Source of the DNA: Epidermidibacterium keratini | GTDB lineage: Bacteria; Actinomycetota; Actinomycetes; Mycobacteriales; Antricoccaceae | DNA length: 64,000 nt | Direction of reading: 5' to 3' | Assembly: GCF_009834025.1 (NCBI RefSeq) | Contig: NZ_CP047156.1 | Location: forward strand, 1,612,001-1,676,000 | Shown: piece after piece, positions 51,798 through 60,935 of the stretch | Layout of the letters: every line of letters starts with the position of its first letter | Position numbering within the stretch: position 1 is the stretch's first letter | Translations under genes and position numbers: made by a program | The notes under the pieces: model-generated | Told to the model about the DNA's origin: nothing | What the model saw: the letters and a program-made list of their open reading frames with translations, nothing else | Database searches by the model: none

Positions 51798-53966
51798 ATG
51801 AAGCGCACCGGCGTCCGCCGCGGACTGCTCCTGCTCGCCATCATCCTCGCCTGGCTGGCGATCGCCGGTGTGGGCGGGCAGTCGCTCGGCAAGCTCTCGC
51901 AGGTCACCAGCAACGACCAGTCGACGTTCCTTCCTCGGTCGGCTGAGTCGGTCAAGGCCAACGAAGAGCTGGAGAAGTTCACCGACGCCGGTGTGCTGCC
52001 GCTGTTCCTGGTATTGCAGGGAGAGCAGGTGTACGCCGACGCCGGTTTTGCCGACACCGCAGGCAATCCTGGTCAAGGTGGCCCTCCCGGCGGAGAGTAC
52101 GCCGCACAGCTGGCCGCCGAGCTCAACGCCGATGGAGCGCCGCTGAGCTCCTGGCTCGCGCCGGGTCAGCCGCCGGTGGCGATCGGCGCTGAAGACGGCT
52201 CCGGCGTACTCGTCATCTATGGGCTCGACAACGACAAGGTGTCCGAGGTCGGCGACGACGGCGAGGAGCCGTTGGGCACGATCGTCGACGACCTACGCGC
52301 CGAGGCCGCCGACGTCACCGGCGCCAAGCAGGTGCATGTCAGTGGCCCGGCAGGGTTTGCCAGCGATATCGGCGAGGCATTCGCGGGCATTGACGGCGTA
52401 CTGCTGATCGTGACGCTCAGCGTCGTGCTGCTTATCCTGCTCATCGTCTATCGCTCGCTGGTTTTGCCGATATTCGTGCTCTTTTCGGCTGTCTGCGGGC
52501 TCTCGCTCGCCGGCTACGTCGTCTACCGGCTGGCTGACTCCGGCGTACTCGTCGTCAACGGGCAGTCCCAGGGCATCTTGTCGATTCTGGTGATCGGCGC
52601 TGCCACCGACTACAGCCTGCTACTCGTCGCGCGCTACCGCGAGGAGCTGGAACGGCACGAGTCGAAATGGGATGCGATGAAGCGTGCGTGGCGCACCTGC
52701 ATCGAGCCGATCGCCGCGTCGGCCGGCACGGTCATCGCGGGACTGCTGTGCCTGCTGCTGTCGGATCTGAACTCCAACCGCGGCCTCGGACCGGTCGGTG
52801 CGATCGGCATCGTCGCCGCCGTTATCGCCTCGACAACTCTGCTGCCGGCGCTACTTCTACTGGGGCGCTGGGTGTTTTGGCCACGTGTCCCGCATTACCG
52901 CCCGGCACCGGACCAGGCCTCGGAAGAGTCCGCCAGCAGCGGACTGTGGGCCCGCATCGCTGCCTTCGTGGAGCGCTGGCCGCGGCGGATCTGGATCGCG
53001 GTGAGCCTGGTGCTGCTGGCCCTGTGCATCGCAGTGCCGACCTTCAAGGCGGAGGGTACGTCGGATGCCGATGTCTTCCTTGCCGAGGTCGACTCGGTCA
53101 CCGGCCAACAGGTGATCGACGAACACTACGAGGCCGGCGCCGCCGATCCCATTCGGGTCGTGACCCCGACGGGTGACGCGGACGAGGTCGCCGAGGAGCT
53201 GGAGGGTGTTGACGGCGTACAGCAGGTCACCGTGGGCACCGACGAACGCGACGGACAGGTCATCGTTGACGTCGTCCCGGCCGACAATGCCGACGCCGCA
53301 ACGGTTGTCGGGGACGTGCGGACCGCCGCGCACGGAGTAACGCCGGACGCTCTGGTCGGTGGCGACGCCGCGGTCAAGATCGACACCCTCACCACCGCAG
53401 AGGTTGATCTGCAGGTCATCATCCCGGTCGTTCTCGGCGTCGTTCTGCTCGTGCTCATCGCGCTGTTGCGCTCGATCGTGGCGCCGGTGCTGCTCGTCGC
53501 GGCGACCGTCGTGTCGTTTGGCGCAGCGATCGGTGTCGCCGCTCTCGTCTTTAACCACGTGCTCGACTTCCCCGGAGCCGACCCAGCCGTGCCACTGCTC
53601 GGGTTTGTCTTCCTGGTCGCGCTCGGCGTCGACTACTCGATCTTCCTGATGACGCGCGCACGAGAGGAGGTCGGACGGCTGGGGCCCAAGGACGGCGTCA
53701 CTCATGCGCTGCAGGTGACCGGTGGGGTCATCACCAGCGCGGGCATCGTGCTTGCCGCGACCTTCGCCGCGCTTTCCGTGCTGCCGCTGCTGTTCATGGC
53801 GCAGATCGCGTTCATCGTGGCGTTCGGCGTACTGCTCGATACGCTGATCGTGCGCTCGCTGCTCGTGCCGGCCCTCGCGATCGACCTCGGCGCGCGGACC
53901 TGGTGGCCGTCGCGGCTCAGCCGCGAGCGCGCGGCGAAGAAGGAGCAGAGCCCATCGCTGACCTAG
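51798..53966 (+). CDS. MMPL/RND-family transporter
   Basis: A 722-residue transporter with about 12 helices and two periplasmic loops. The first helix is LLLLAIILAWLAIAGVGG, and the paired proton-relay regions VIGAATDYSLLLVARYREEL and VALGVDYSIFLMTRAREEV hold the Asp-Tyr pairs of MMPL proteins. It likely moves lipids or hydrophobic compounds to the outer layer. The two-component genes that follow start 2 bases after its stop, so they form an operon and may sense envelope stress. Confidence 0.9.
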   Translation: MKRTGVRRGLLLLAIILAWLAIAGVGGQSLGKLSQVTSNDQSTFLPRSAESVKANEELEKFTDAGVLPLFLVLQGEQVYADAGFADTAGNPGQGGPPGGEYAAQLAAELNADGAPLSSWLAPGQPPVAIGAEDGSGVLVIYGLDNDKVSEVGDDGEEPLGTIVDDLRAEAADVTGAKQVHVSGPAGFASDIGEAFAGIDGVLLIVTLSVVLLILLIVYRSLVLPIFVLFSAVCGLSLAGYVVYRLADSGVLVVNGQSQGILSILVIGAATDYSLLLVARYREELERHESKWDAMKRAWRTCIEPIAASAGTVIAGLLCLLLSDLNSNRGLGPVGAIGIVAAVIASTTLLPALLLLGRWVFWPRVPHYRPAPDQASEESASSGLWARIAAFVERWPRRIWIAVSLVLLALCIAVPTFKAEGTSDADVFLAEVDSVTGQQVIDEHYEAGAADPIRVVTPTGDADEVAEELEGVDGVQQVTVGTDERDGQVIVDVVPADNADAATVVGDVRTAAHGVTPDALVGGDAAVKIDTLTTAEVDLQVIIPVVLGVVLLVLIALLRSIVAPVLLVAATVVSFGAAIGVAALVFNHVLDFPGADPAVPLLGFVFLVALGVDYSIFLMTRAREEVGRLGPKDGVTHALQVTGGVITSAGIVLAATFAALSVLPLLFMAQIAFIVAFGVLLDTLIVRSLLVPALAIDLGARTWWPSRLSRERAAKKEQSPSLT

Positions 53967-53968
53967 AC

Positions 53969-55171
53969 GTGACCGAACGGCACTCCTCCGCGTCGGTCAT
54001 CCGGATGGTCGAGATCGGCCAGCACGTGCTGTTTGTCGCGCTGGTCGTGCTGTCGGTGCTGCGTTCGTACGACGAGGTGCCCGCACGTTGGCAGACCGTC
54101 GTGCTCGGCGGGGCCATCCTCGGCTGGTACCTGGCCGGAGCGTTGCGCCGCACCGCATTGTCCAGTGCGCGTCGTCGTTATCTGTGGCTCGGCGTTCTCG
54201 TCGCACTGTGGATGATCGCGATGCTGGTGAGCACGGAGTATGCGTGGACCGGCTTCGCCCTGGTGTTCCTGGTGATGCACCTGCTTCCGGTCGTGCCCGC
54301 TGTCGCCGTTGTCGTCGCGATCACCGCGGTGATCGTCGTGGTGCAAGTGATCGACCTTGGCTGGAAGGTCGCGACCGCAGGCATCCTTGGCCCGATCATC
54401 GGCGCGACGGTCGTGGTCGGTTTGGCGTTGGCCTACCGCGCCATCGAGGTCGAGTCAGCACACCGCCAGCGCCTTGTCCAAGAGCTGCTGCGGACCCAGG
54501 ACGATCTCGTGGCGACGAGCGATGCGTTGGCAGCCGCCCAGCGCGAGGCGGGTACGACGGCCGAGCGCGAGCGCCTCGCACGCGAGATCCATGACACGCT
54601 CGCCCAGGGGTTCTCCTCGATTCTGCTGCTGTCGCGGTCGGGTCTTGAGTCTGGCGTCGATCGCGCCGGCGTACTCGCCCAGATCGAGTCGACGGCCTCG
54701 GACAACCTCGCCGAGGCGCGCCGCGTCGTGCGCGCCCTGTCGCCGGCCGAGTTGCAGTCGTCGTCACTGGCAGATTCCCTGCGGCGCCTGGGATCGCGGA
54801 TCGCGCAGCAGACCGGCGTCGCGGTCGACGTGCGGGTCGAAGGGACCCCCACAGCGCTCGACGCACCGCGGGAGGTGGCCCTCCTGCGGATCGCTCAGTC
54901 GGCACTGTCCAACGTGCGCCAGCACGCGCAAGCCCAGCGAGCCGTCGTCACCCTGACCTACGACGAGCGCGACGTCGTCCTCGACGTCGTCGACGACGGC
55001 TGCGGGTTCACGGTGACGTCAGTCAACACCGGCGCGGGCGGCTCATTCGGGTTGGCGGCGATGCGGTCACGCCTTCGCATGGTCGGCGGCACCCTCGCGG
55101 TCGAGTCGGCACCGGGTGAGGGTACGGCGCTGTCGGCGCGGGTGCCGATCTCCGTGGGCAGCGCGCTGTGA
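53969..55171 (+). CDS. Sensor histidine kinase (HisKA_3/NarL type)
   Basis: A 400-residue sensor kinase. Four or five hydrophobic helices lie in residues 10-160, without a large extracellular domain, so it probably senses within the membrane. A coiled coil follows, then the HisKA_3 region ERERLAREIHDTLAQGFSSILLLS (phosphorylated His) and the ATP-binding DVVDDGCGF with GFGLAAMRSRL-like G-box. The GTG at 53969 lies 2 bases after the MMPL stop. It overlaps the regulator gene by GTGA. Confidence 0.88.
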   Translation: MTERHSSASVIRMVEIGQHVLFVALVVLSVLRSYDEVPARWQTVVLGGAILGWYLAGALRRTALSSARRRYLWLGVLVALWMIAMLVSTEYAWTGFALVFLVMHLLPVVPAVAVVVAITAVIVVVQVIDLGWKVATAGILGPIIGATVVVGLALAYRAIEVESAHRQRLVQELLRTQDDLVATSDALAAAQREAGTTAERERLAREIHDTLAQGFSSILLLSRSGLESGVDRAGVLAQIESTASDNLAEARRVVRALSPAELQSSSLADSLRRLGSRIAQQTGVAVDVRVEGTPTALDAPREVALLRIAQSALSNVRQHAQAQRAVVTLTYDERDVVLDVVDDGCGFTVTSVNTGAGGSFGLAAMRSRLRMVGGTLAVESAPGEGTALSARVPISVGSAL

Positions 55172-55779
55172 TCTCGGTGCTGCTGGTCGACGACCACCCG
55201 ATCGTCCGGGCCGGGCTACGCGCGCTGCTTGCCGGCTCCGGCGAGGTCGAGATCGCGGCGGAGGCCGCCAATGGGGAAGACGCCGTACGCCTGGTGACCG
55301 AGGGTGGGTTTGACGTCGTACTCATGGATCTGCAGCTCGGCGCGGGTATCGACGGTGCGGAGGCAACCCGCCGGATCGTGGAGCTGCCGCGGGCCCCGCG
55401 GGTGCTGATCCTCACGACCTACGACACCGACGCAGATATCGTGCGGGCCATCGAGGCGGGTGCGGCGGGCTACCTGCTCAAGGACACTGCGACCGACGTA
55501 CTCGTCGCCGCCGTGCGCGATGCCGCCGCCGGCGAAAACGTCCTCGACGCGCCGATCGCGGCCCGCCTGGAACGCCGTCATGAGTCTGGGCTCAGCCCGC
55601 GCGAGCTTGAGGTGCTCAGTGCCGTGGCCGGCGGGCTCACCAACCGCGAGATCGCCGCCGGACTGTTCTTGTCCGAAGCGACGGTGAAGTCGCACCTGGT
55701 GCATGCCTTCACCAAGCTGGACGTCGACAGCCGCACCGCCGCCGTCGCTCGGGCCCGGTCGTTGGGACTTATCCGCTGA
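55168..55779 (+). CDS. LuxR/NarL-family response regulator
   Basis: A 203-residue regulator. The receiver domain is MISVLLVDDHPIVRAGLRAL, the phosphoacceptor Asp is in DVVLMDLQLG, Thr in LILTTYDTD and Lys in GYLLKDTA. The C-terminal LuxR HTH reads LSPRELEVLSAVAGGLTNREIAAGLFLSEATVKSHLVHAFTKL. Cognate partner of the kinase just upstream; it probably regulates the MMPL operon. Confidence 0.92.
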   Translation: MISVLLVDDHPIVRAGLRALLAGSGEVEIAAEAANGEDAVRLVTEGGFDVVLMDLQLGAGIDGAEATRRIVELPRAPRVLILTTYDTDADIVRAIEAGAAGYLLKDTATDVLVAAVRDAAAGENVLDAPIAARLERRHESGLSPRELEVLSAVAGGLTNREIAAGLFLSEATVKSHLVHAFTKLDVDSRTAAVARARSLGLIR

Positions 55780-55873
55780 GCCGCCCGCGCTCAGCTTGAG
55801 GGCGGGGTTCCGCCACCGCGGACCCGGCACTAGGGTCAGAAGGTGACCGGCTCGTCAACTTATCGGAGGCGTC

Positions 55874-56845
55874 ATGCCTAACGAGGTACAGACCGTCCGC
55901 GGCCCGATCAACGTCGATGACCTGGGTACGACGCTGATGCACGAGCACGTCTTCATCGTCGACCCCGACGTGCTGCGCAACTGGGGCGAGCACTGGGACG
56001 AGGAGGTGCGCATCGCCGACGCCGTCAGCAAGCTGCAAGCGGCCAAGGACCTCGGCATCGACACCATCGTCGACCCCACGGTGATCGGGCTCGGCCGCTA
56101 CATCCCGTGGGTGCAGCGCGTCAACGAGCAGGTCGACATCAACATCGTCCCGGCCACCGGCGTCTACTCGTTTGGCGAGATCCGGCACTTCTTCGAGCAC
56201 CGCGGCCCCGGCTTGCTGCTCGACATGCCCGAGCCGATGACCGAGCTCTTCGTGCGCGACATCAAAGACGGCATCGGCGATACCGGGGTCAAAGCCGCCT
56301 TCCTCAAGCACGTCATCGAAGAAACCGGCCTCACCCCCGGCCAGACTCGGATCGCCACCGCGGTGTGCGAGGCGCATCAGGAGACCGGCGCACCGATCAC
56401 CGTGCACACCAACTCCGCACACGAGATGGGCCGCGTCGCCATCGACTTCTACGAGAAGCACAACGTCGACCTCACCAAGGTCGTGATCGGACACGCGGGC
56501 GACTCCAACGACCTGGACTACCTGCGGTTCATCGCCGACAAGGGCGCGATAATCGGCTGCGACCGATTTGGCCTGGACATCTACAACCCGACCGACCAGC
56601 GGGTCGCCACGATCGCCGCGCTGTGCAAGGAGGGGTACGCCGACCGCATCGTGCTCGCCCACGACGTGTCCTGCTACCTCGACTACTTCCCCGGCAAGCA
56701 GCAGGAGGCGATCGCGCAGATCGCCCCCAACTGGCACCTCGGACACATCACCAACGACGTCCTGCCCGCACTGCGCGAGTCAGGCGTCACCGACGACCAG
56801 ATCAACCAGATGATGGTTGAGACTCCCAAGCGATACTTCAGCTAG
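55874..56845 (+). CDS. Phosphotriesterase-family metal hydrolase
   Basis: A 323-residue TIM-barrel hydrolase of the phosphotriesterase/lactonase group. The first metal site is in TTLMHEHVFIVD, a carbamylated-lysine candidate lies in VKAAFLK, further ligands in HTNSAH, VIGHAGDSND and LAHDVSCYLDY. Physiological substrates are often lactones or phosphoesters; true phosphotriesters are rare. It is followed after 30 bases by an alcohol dehydrogenase gene, suggesting that the alcohol released, or its lactone, is handled in one path (inference). Confidence 0.88.
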   Translation: MPNEVQTVRGPINVDDLGTTLMHEHVFIVDPDVLRNWGEHWDEEVRIADAVSKLQAAKDLGIDTIVDPTVIGLGRYIPWVQRVNEQVDINIVPATGVYSFGEIRHFFEHRGPGLLLDMPEPMTELFVRDIKDGIGDTGVKAAFLKHVIEETGLTPGQTRIATAVCEAHQETGAPITVHTNSAHEMGRVAIDFYEKHNVDLTKVVIGHAGDSNDLDYLRFIADKGAIIGCDRFGLDIYNPTDQRVATIAALCKEGYADRIVLAHDVSCYLDYFPGKQQEAIAQIAPNWHLGHITNDVLPALRESGVTDDQINQMMVETPKRYFS

Positions 56846-56875
56846 AAACCCTGCTACGAAAGGAATCTGCAACAC

Positions 56876-58006
56876 ATGAAGACCAAGGGCGCCATCCTCA
56901 CCGACCCTGAGGCCAAAGAGTGGACCGTCACCGAGATCGAGGTCGGCGAGCCCGTCCAGGGCGAGGTCATGGTCAAGCTTGCCGCGTCGGGCATGTGCCA
57001 CTCCGACGAGCACCTGCTCACCGGTGACAGCCCCATCCCGACCTACCCGATGCTCGGTGGCCACGAAGGCGCCGGCGAGGTCATCAAGGTGGGTCCGGGC
57101 GTGACCGGCCTCAAGGAGGGCGACCACGTCGTACTCGCCTTCATCCCGGCATGCGGCAAGTGTCTGCCGTGTTCGCAGGGCCTGCAGAACCTGTGCGATC
57201 TCGGCGCGGGATTGCTGACCGGGCAGGCGATCTCGGACGGCACCTTCCGCGTGACCAAGGACGGCAACCCGGTCTCGACGATGTGCCTGCTCGGAACGTT
57301 TTCGCCGTACGTCACCGTGAACGAGGCGTCGGTCATCAAGATCGAAGACGACATCCCGCTGGACAAGGCGGCGCTGCTTGGGTGCGGTGTCTCCACCGGC
57401 TGGGGCTCGGCGACCGAGATCGGCGGCACCAAGGTCGGCGACACGGTCGTGGTCATCGGCTGCGGCGGCGTCGGCATGAACTCCGTGCAGGGTGCTGCGT
57501 CAGCTGGCGCGCGGTACGTCGTCGCGGTCGACCCGGTCGAGTTCAAGCGCGAGCAGGCGATGGAGCTCGGCGCGACCCACTCCTTCGCCACCATCGAGGA
57601 AGCGATGGGAGCCGTCAACGACATGACGTGGGGACGCGGCGCCAACGTCACCGTCATCACCGTCGGCGAGATCAAGGGCGACGACATCCAGCCGGCCGTC
57701 AAGATCACCGGCAAGGGCGGCACCATCGTCGTCACCGGCATGGGCAACTACGCCGACGAAGACGTCAAGCTCGGTCTCTTCGAACTGACCCTGCTGCAGA
57801 AGCGTCTGCAGGGTGCGATCTTCGGCGGCACCAGCCCGCGCACCCAGATCCCGCACCTGCTCAACATGTACCGCAGCGGGCAGCTCAAGCTCGACGAGCT
57901 CATCACCAAGACGTACTCGCTCGATGAGATCAACCAGGGCTACCAGGACATGCGCGACGGCAAGAACATCCGCGGCGTCATCGTCTACACCGACGCCGAC
58001 TACTAA
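56876..58006 (+). CDS. NDMA-dependent-type zinc alcohol dehydrogenase
   Basis: A 376-residue medium-chain dehydrogenase. The catalytic zinc ligands are in SGMCHSDEH and GGHEGAGEV, the structural zinc cysteines in CGKCLPCSQGLQNLC, and the nucleotide fold in VVVIGCGGVGMNS. Length and GTFSPYVTVNEASVIKI match the mycobacterial-type NDMA-dependent alcohol dehydrogenases, which keep NAD bound and use an artificial or unknown acceptor. AAAGGAA precedes the ATG. It forms an operon with the phosphotriesterase-like gene. Confidence 0.9.
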   Translation: MKTKGAILTDPEAKEWTVTEIEVGEPVQGEVMVKLAASGMCHSDEHLLTGDSPIPTYPMLGGHEGAGEVIKVGPGVTGLKEGDHVVLAFIPACGKCLPCSQGLQNLCDLGAGLLTGQAISDGTFRVTKDGNPVSTMCLLGTFSPYVTVNEASVIKIEDDIPLDKAALLGCGVSTGWGSATEIGGTKVGDTVVVIGCGGVGMNSVQGAASAGARYVVAVDPVEFKREQAMELGATHSFATIEEAMGAVNDMTWGRGANVTVITVGEIKGDDIQPAVKITGKGGTIVVTGMGNYADEDVKLGLFELTLLQKRLQGAIFGGTSPRTQIPHLLNMYRSGQLKLDELITKTYSLDEINQGYQDMRDGKNIRGVIVYTDADY

Positions 58007-58023
58007 ACCCGCGCTGCACCCGA

Positions 58024-58096
58024 CTGACGTTCTGCGGCAGGTTGCGGACCTTTATCAGGCTGATAGAGGTCCCTGACCTGCCGCAGTTCGCGTCAG
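58024..58096. terminator. Multi-part hairpin after the alcohol dehydrogenase (CTGCGG family)
   Basis: CTGACG/CGTCAG (58024-58029 and 58091-58096) enclose CTGCGGCAGGT/ACCTGCCGCAG and an inner GGACCT/AGGTCC stem. It lies 17 bases after the ADH stop, in the convergent gap before 58144. The stem base again is CTGCGG. Confidence 0.6.
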
Positions 58097-58123
58097 AGGA
58101 CTCTAACCTGCCGCACGATGGGC

Positions 58124-58144
58124 GCCCCCGGATGCTCCGGGGGC
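58124..58144. terminator. Short GC hairpin
   Basis: GCCCCCGGA/TCCGGGGGC with a 3-base loop, reaching the last base of the minus-strand gene's stop codon. Probably the terminator of that gene. No T-run is visible. Confidence 0.45.
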
Positions 58145-58473
58145 TACGCGGCCAGGCCGAGGTCGGAGATCGAGGCGACCGTGCGCCGGCGTACTCGCGG
58201 TGGTACGCCGCACTCGAGCTGCAGTGCCTCGAACATCTCGGCGACCCAGCGATAGTGGCGATGCCGGTCGCGGACATACCAGCGCACCATGGTGACCGCG
58301 TTGCCCTCGATCACCGTCGTGTGCGTGACAGCGCAGGCGCAGCCATCGGATTTCACTGAAAACGAGACCGCGCCCGGCAGATCGGCCGGGCGCGGTACGT
58401 CGAGGCGCTCGATCGCAGCGCGAGCGCGCGAAGCCAGCACCGGAAGGCGCCGGGTATGCGTATTGATCACCAT
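58144..58473 (-). CDS. Small basic protein of unknown function
   Basis: A 109-residue protein beginning MVINTHTRRLPVLASRARAAIERLDVPRPADL, followed by FSVKSDGCACAVTHTTVIEGNAVTMVRWYVRDRHRHYRWVAEMFEALQLECG. The two cysteines in DGCACAV could bind metal. The middle looks like a beta sheet, with helix near the end. No family is recognised. The ATG at 58473 has GAGG upstream. Confidence 0.55.
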   Translation of the reverse strand: MVINTHTRRLPVLASRARAAIERLDVPRPADLPGAVSFSVKSDGCACAVTHTTVIEGNAVTMVRWYVRDRHRHYRWVAEMFEALQLECGVPPRVRRRTVASISDLGLAA

Positions 58474-58603
58474 GTCGTCGTCCTCACCGTTGGTCGTCAG
58501 CACCGAGTCTTCCGCTGAGGGCGGGCGGGTGAATCCACCTACGGGATGGTGTTGACTACGACCTAGGGACGACATCGACTCCGGCGAGGTTCCGCCGGCG
58601 ACG

Positions 58604-59035
58604 CTATGCGCGAGTCAGCAGCACGACCGGGATCTGGCGGTCGGTCTTGGTCTGGTACTCGTCGTACGGCGGGTAGATGCTGGCCATCAGCTTCCACAGC
58701 TCCTCGCGCAGCGGACCCTCAACCGTCTGCGCCTTGGTGGTGAAGACCTCGTCACGGACCTGCACCTCAACGGTCGGGTCGGCCTGCATATTGCGGTACC
58801 ACAGCGGATCTTCCGGGGCGCCGCCCTTCGAGGCGACGATGACGTAGCCGCCGTCGTACTCGCCGTAAATCAGGGCCGAACGGCGCAGCTTGCCGGACTT
58901 GCGTCCTCGCGTCGTGATCAGCAGCGTCGGGTAGCCGTTCCACATGTGGCCTTCCTCGCCACCGCTTTCGACGTACTGGTGGATGTGGTCGGCGACCCAG
59001 CTCGTCGGGCTGTCGGTGACCTGCTCGTTGCTCAT
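58604..59035 (-). CDS. Deazaflavin (F420)-dependent nitroreductase-like oxidoreductase
   Basis: A 143-residue split beta-barrel protein of the Ddn family: WNGYPTLLITTRGRKSGKLRRSALIYGEYDGGYVIVASKGGAPEDPLWYRNMQADPTVEVQV. The GRKSG and ASKGG segments bind the F420 phosphate. Actinomycetes use many such reductases on quinones and nitro compounds. It stands alone downstream of a GAAGGAG site. The substrate is unknown. Confidence 0.9.
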   Translation of the reverse strand: MSNEQVTDSPTSWVADHIHQYVESGGEEGHMWNGYPTLLITTRGRKSGKLRRSALIYGEYDGGYVIVASKGGAPEDPLWYRNMQADPTVEVQVRDEVFTTKAQTVEGPLREELWKLMASIYPPYDEYQTKTDRQIPVVLLTRA

Positions 59036-59121
59036 CGGCTCTCCTTCGCCAGTTGGGGGGTGACACTGCCCAGCCTAGGCGCGTAGCCCGATCCGATCGA
59101 GACAACGAACGCGAGTCGAGT

Positions 59122-60159
59122 TCACCGCATCGCCTGGAGGGTCTGGTCAATTTCAGCAGCAGCGTGCTTTAACTGTCCGAACGTCAAGTTCGGCACCGAA
59201 ACGTACTGATAGACAAAATCCGGAGCATAGTGCTGGAACTCGCGACGACCCGCACGTACCTGGGGCAGGGCCGAGGGAATGACGAAAAGGTCTGGATGCT
59301 CTCGACTCGTGTCTTCGCGTAGCTGCCTTCGTCGGTTGCTGCCCCCAGACATCCGGGAACCTAGATAGACGACGGCGCGACGGAACTGGCTGCCTTGGAG
59401 CTGCCACCCGGCGCGAATCTTCAATCCATCCGTCTTCATAACGTCGAATACCTGCACCAGCGGCTGACCACGAGTGAACGCTGCGGAGACATGACCGTGT
59501 AACTGGACGCGTTCACTGATCGCGGCGGCGACGTACTGTGCACGGGCCTTCCCGAGAGCTGCCCGCAGGTGCTTACTCGAGATCGCTTCGAGCACGGACG
59601 GCTCGATCCACACCGTTTCATCATCGGACGTCACTACAGCGAGTTCGAGCAAGCTCTGCAAGTCAATCGCAAGGTCGGCGTACCGCCGCATTGTCTCGAC
59701 CTCATACGCACCATCCGTTGTCAGGGCATCGCGGATGCGTTGCCCTAGAGCTCGATAAGAAACATGCGTCCAATTGCCGAGCCCATCCACTGGAGTGGTT
59801 GGCGACAGCAGAACAAGGCTCGGCCGCACGGGCCAGCCCGACACTTTGTCCTCATATCTATCCAGTTGTGTGCGGTCAGGAACCGCAAACACTTTGTTCT
59901 CAATGACCAGCGGAGCGAGATCGGGCCAGCGAAGCACTAGATCGAGATTGGTGTGTTCTCGCTCGGCTAATCGCTCAGTGCCTTCCGCGGGGATGCTGAG
60001 CGGACGGAACGTCGCGTCGGCGGCGTCCGGCAGCGCATCGAAATACCACGAGAGCAGATTGCTGTGGAAGAGTTCCCGGCTGCCATGCATGATCCGGCCG
60101 AGCGGGTTGCTTTCAATCCGCTCGACGAGACCCTTTACCTCTTCGGTCGTGGGATGCAT
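59122..60159 (-). CDS. PD-(D/E)XK nuclease-like protein
   Basis: A 345-residue protein: HSNLLSWYFDALPDAADATF, then TNLDLVLRWPDLAPLVIENKVFAVPDRTQLDRYEDKVSG, in which D-x-ENK is the catalytic pattern of PD-(D/E)XK nucleases. The C-terminal half is unrecognised. The base composition is visibly lower in GC than the neighbours, with codons rare elsewhere in the window, which suggests recent transfer. It sits 15 bases after the next gene's stop and could be a defence-associated nuclease, but no partner methylase or helicase is seen. Confidence 0.7.
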   Translation of the reverse strand: MHPTTEEVKGLVERIESNPLGRIMHGSRELFHSNLLSWYFDALPDAADATFRPLSIPAEGTERLAEREHTNLDLVLRWPDLAPLVIENKVFAVPDRTQLDRYEDKVSGWPVRPSLVLLSPTTPVDGLGNWTHVSYRALGQRIRDALTTDGAYEVETMRRYADLAIDLQSLLELAVVTSDDETVWIEPSVLEAISSKHLRAALGKARAQYVAAAISERVQLHGHVSAAFTRGQPLVQVFDVMKTDGLKIRAGWQLQGSQFRRAVVYLGSRMSGGSNRRRQLREDTSREHPDLFVIPSALPQVRAGRREFQHYAPDFVYQYVSVPNLTFGQLKHAAAEIDQTLQAMR

Positions 60160-60174
60160 GTGGAGATCAGCGGG

Positions 60175-60828
60175 TCAGGCCTGCGCGACCTTGACGGCCG
60201 CGATCGCAAGCTCGGAGTCGTTGGCAGCGCTGAGGTCAACGTCCCCGATGCCGGCGATCCGCTGCGCGAACTGGGAGTGCTTCTTGTCGAGCCACTCGAC
60301 GAACCGCTCGGCGACATTGGACGTGCCCTTGCCGTGGCCGAGTACGACGATCCGCAGCGTCTGCGGCTCGGCGGCGAGGGCGTCGTACACATGGCCGAAG
60401 TACTCGTCGAGATCGTTGTCGAGGTCTTTGCCGGTCTTCTTCTCCACTGTGCGCAGCCGCCGCGCCCAGGGGTCGGAGTCCGTGACGTTCTTCTCCACCT
60501 CGGGTGCGCGGCCAACCAGATCCAGCACCTTCGCATGGTCGGCATCGAGCGCAACCACGAGCAGCTGGGCCTGGCGGGGGTCGTCCGCCGGCTTGGCGTT
60601 GATGAGCTTGCGGGCATTCTCGATGTCTTCGGCGCTCACCCGACCGTCGTGCGGGCGGCGGAAGACCTCGCGGTGACCGTTCATCGAGACCGACAGCCGG
60701 TCTCCGGACTCGTTTTGCACGTCTGTCGCGATGACCTCGAAGATGTGGGTGAAGTCCTTCCACTCCAGGTCGGTGGCGATCGGGTGGGCAAAGAGCTTGT
60801 CGTAGATCTTGCGGTCGTGTGAGTCCAT
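60175..60828 (-). CDS. Conserved-looking protein of unknown function (HicA-like N-terminus possible)
   Basis: A 217-residue protein beginning MDSHDRKIYDKLFAHPIATDLEWKDFTHIFEVIATDVQNESGDRLSVSMNGHREVFRRPHDGRVSAEDIENARKLI, which resembles a small double-stranded-RNA-binding-like fold such as HicA, followed by LLVVALDADHAKVLDLVGRAPEVEKNV and RIVVLGHGKGTSN. Starts at 60843 or 60867 are also possible. Function unknown. It is divergent from the GreA-like gene. Confidence 0.6.
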   Translation of the reverse strand: MDSHDRKIYDKLFAHPIATDLEWKDFTHIFEVIATDVQNESGDRLSVSMNGHREVFRRPHDGRVSAEDIENARKLINAKPADDPRQAQLLVVALDADHAKVLDLVGRAPEVEKNVTDSDPWARRLRTVEKKTGKDLDNDLDEYFGHVYDALAAEPQTLRIVVLGHGKGTSNVAERFVEWLDKKHSQFAQRIAGIGDVDLSAANDSELAIAAVKVAQA

Positions 60829-60935
60829 CTGCCCATCCAACATGCTGAGGTCGCGCGACGGAAGCACTCCCCTTATTGCGCGGTGCGGGTAGCCTTCCTA
60901 GTCGGCAGATCGCCGATTCCGACGAAGGAGACGCA

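Noticed and set aside
53903-53968. Earlier start for the histidine kinase
   Set aside because: This stretch overlaps the MMPL C-terminus in another frame; the GTG at 53969, 2 bases after that stop, fits coupling.
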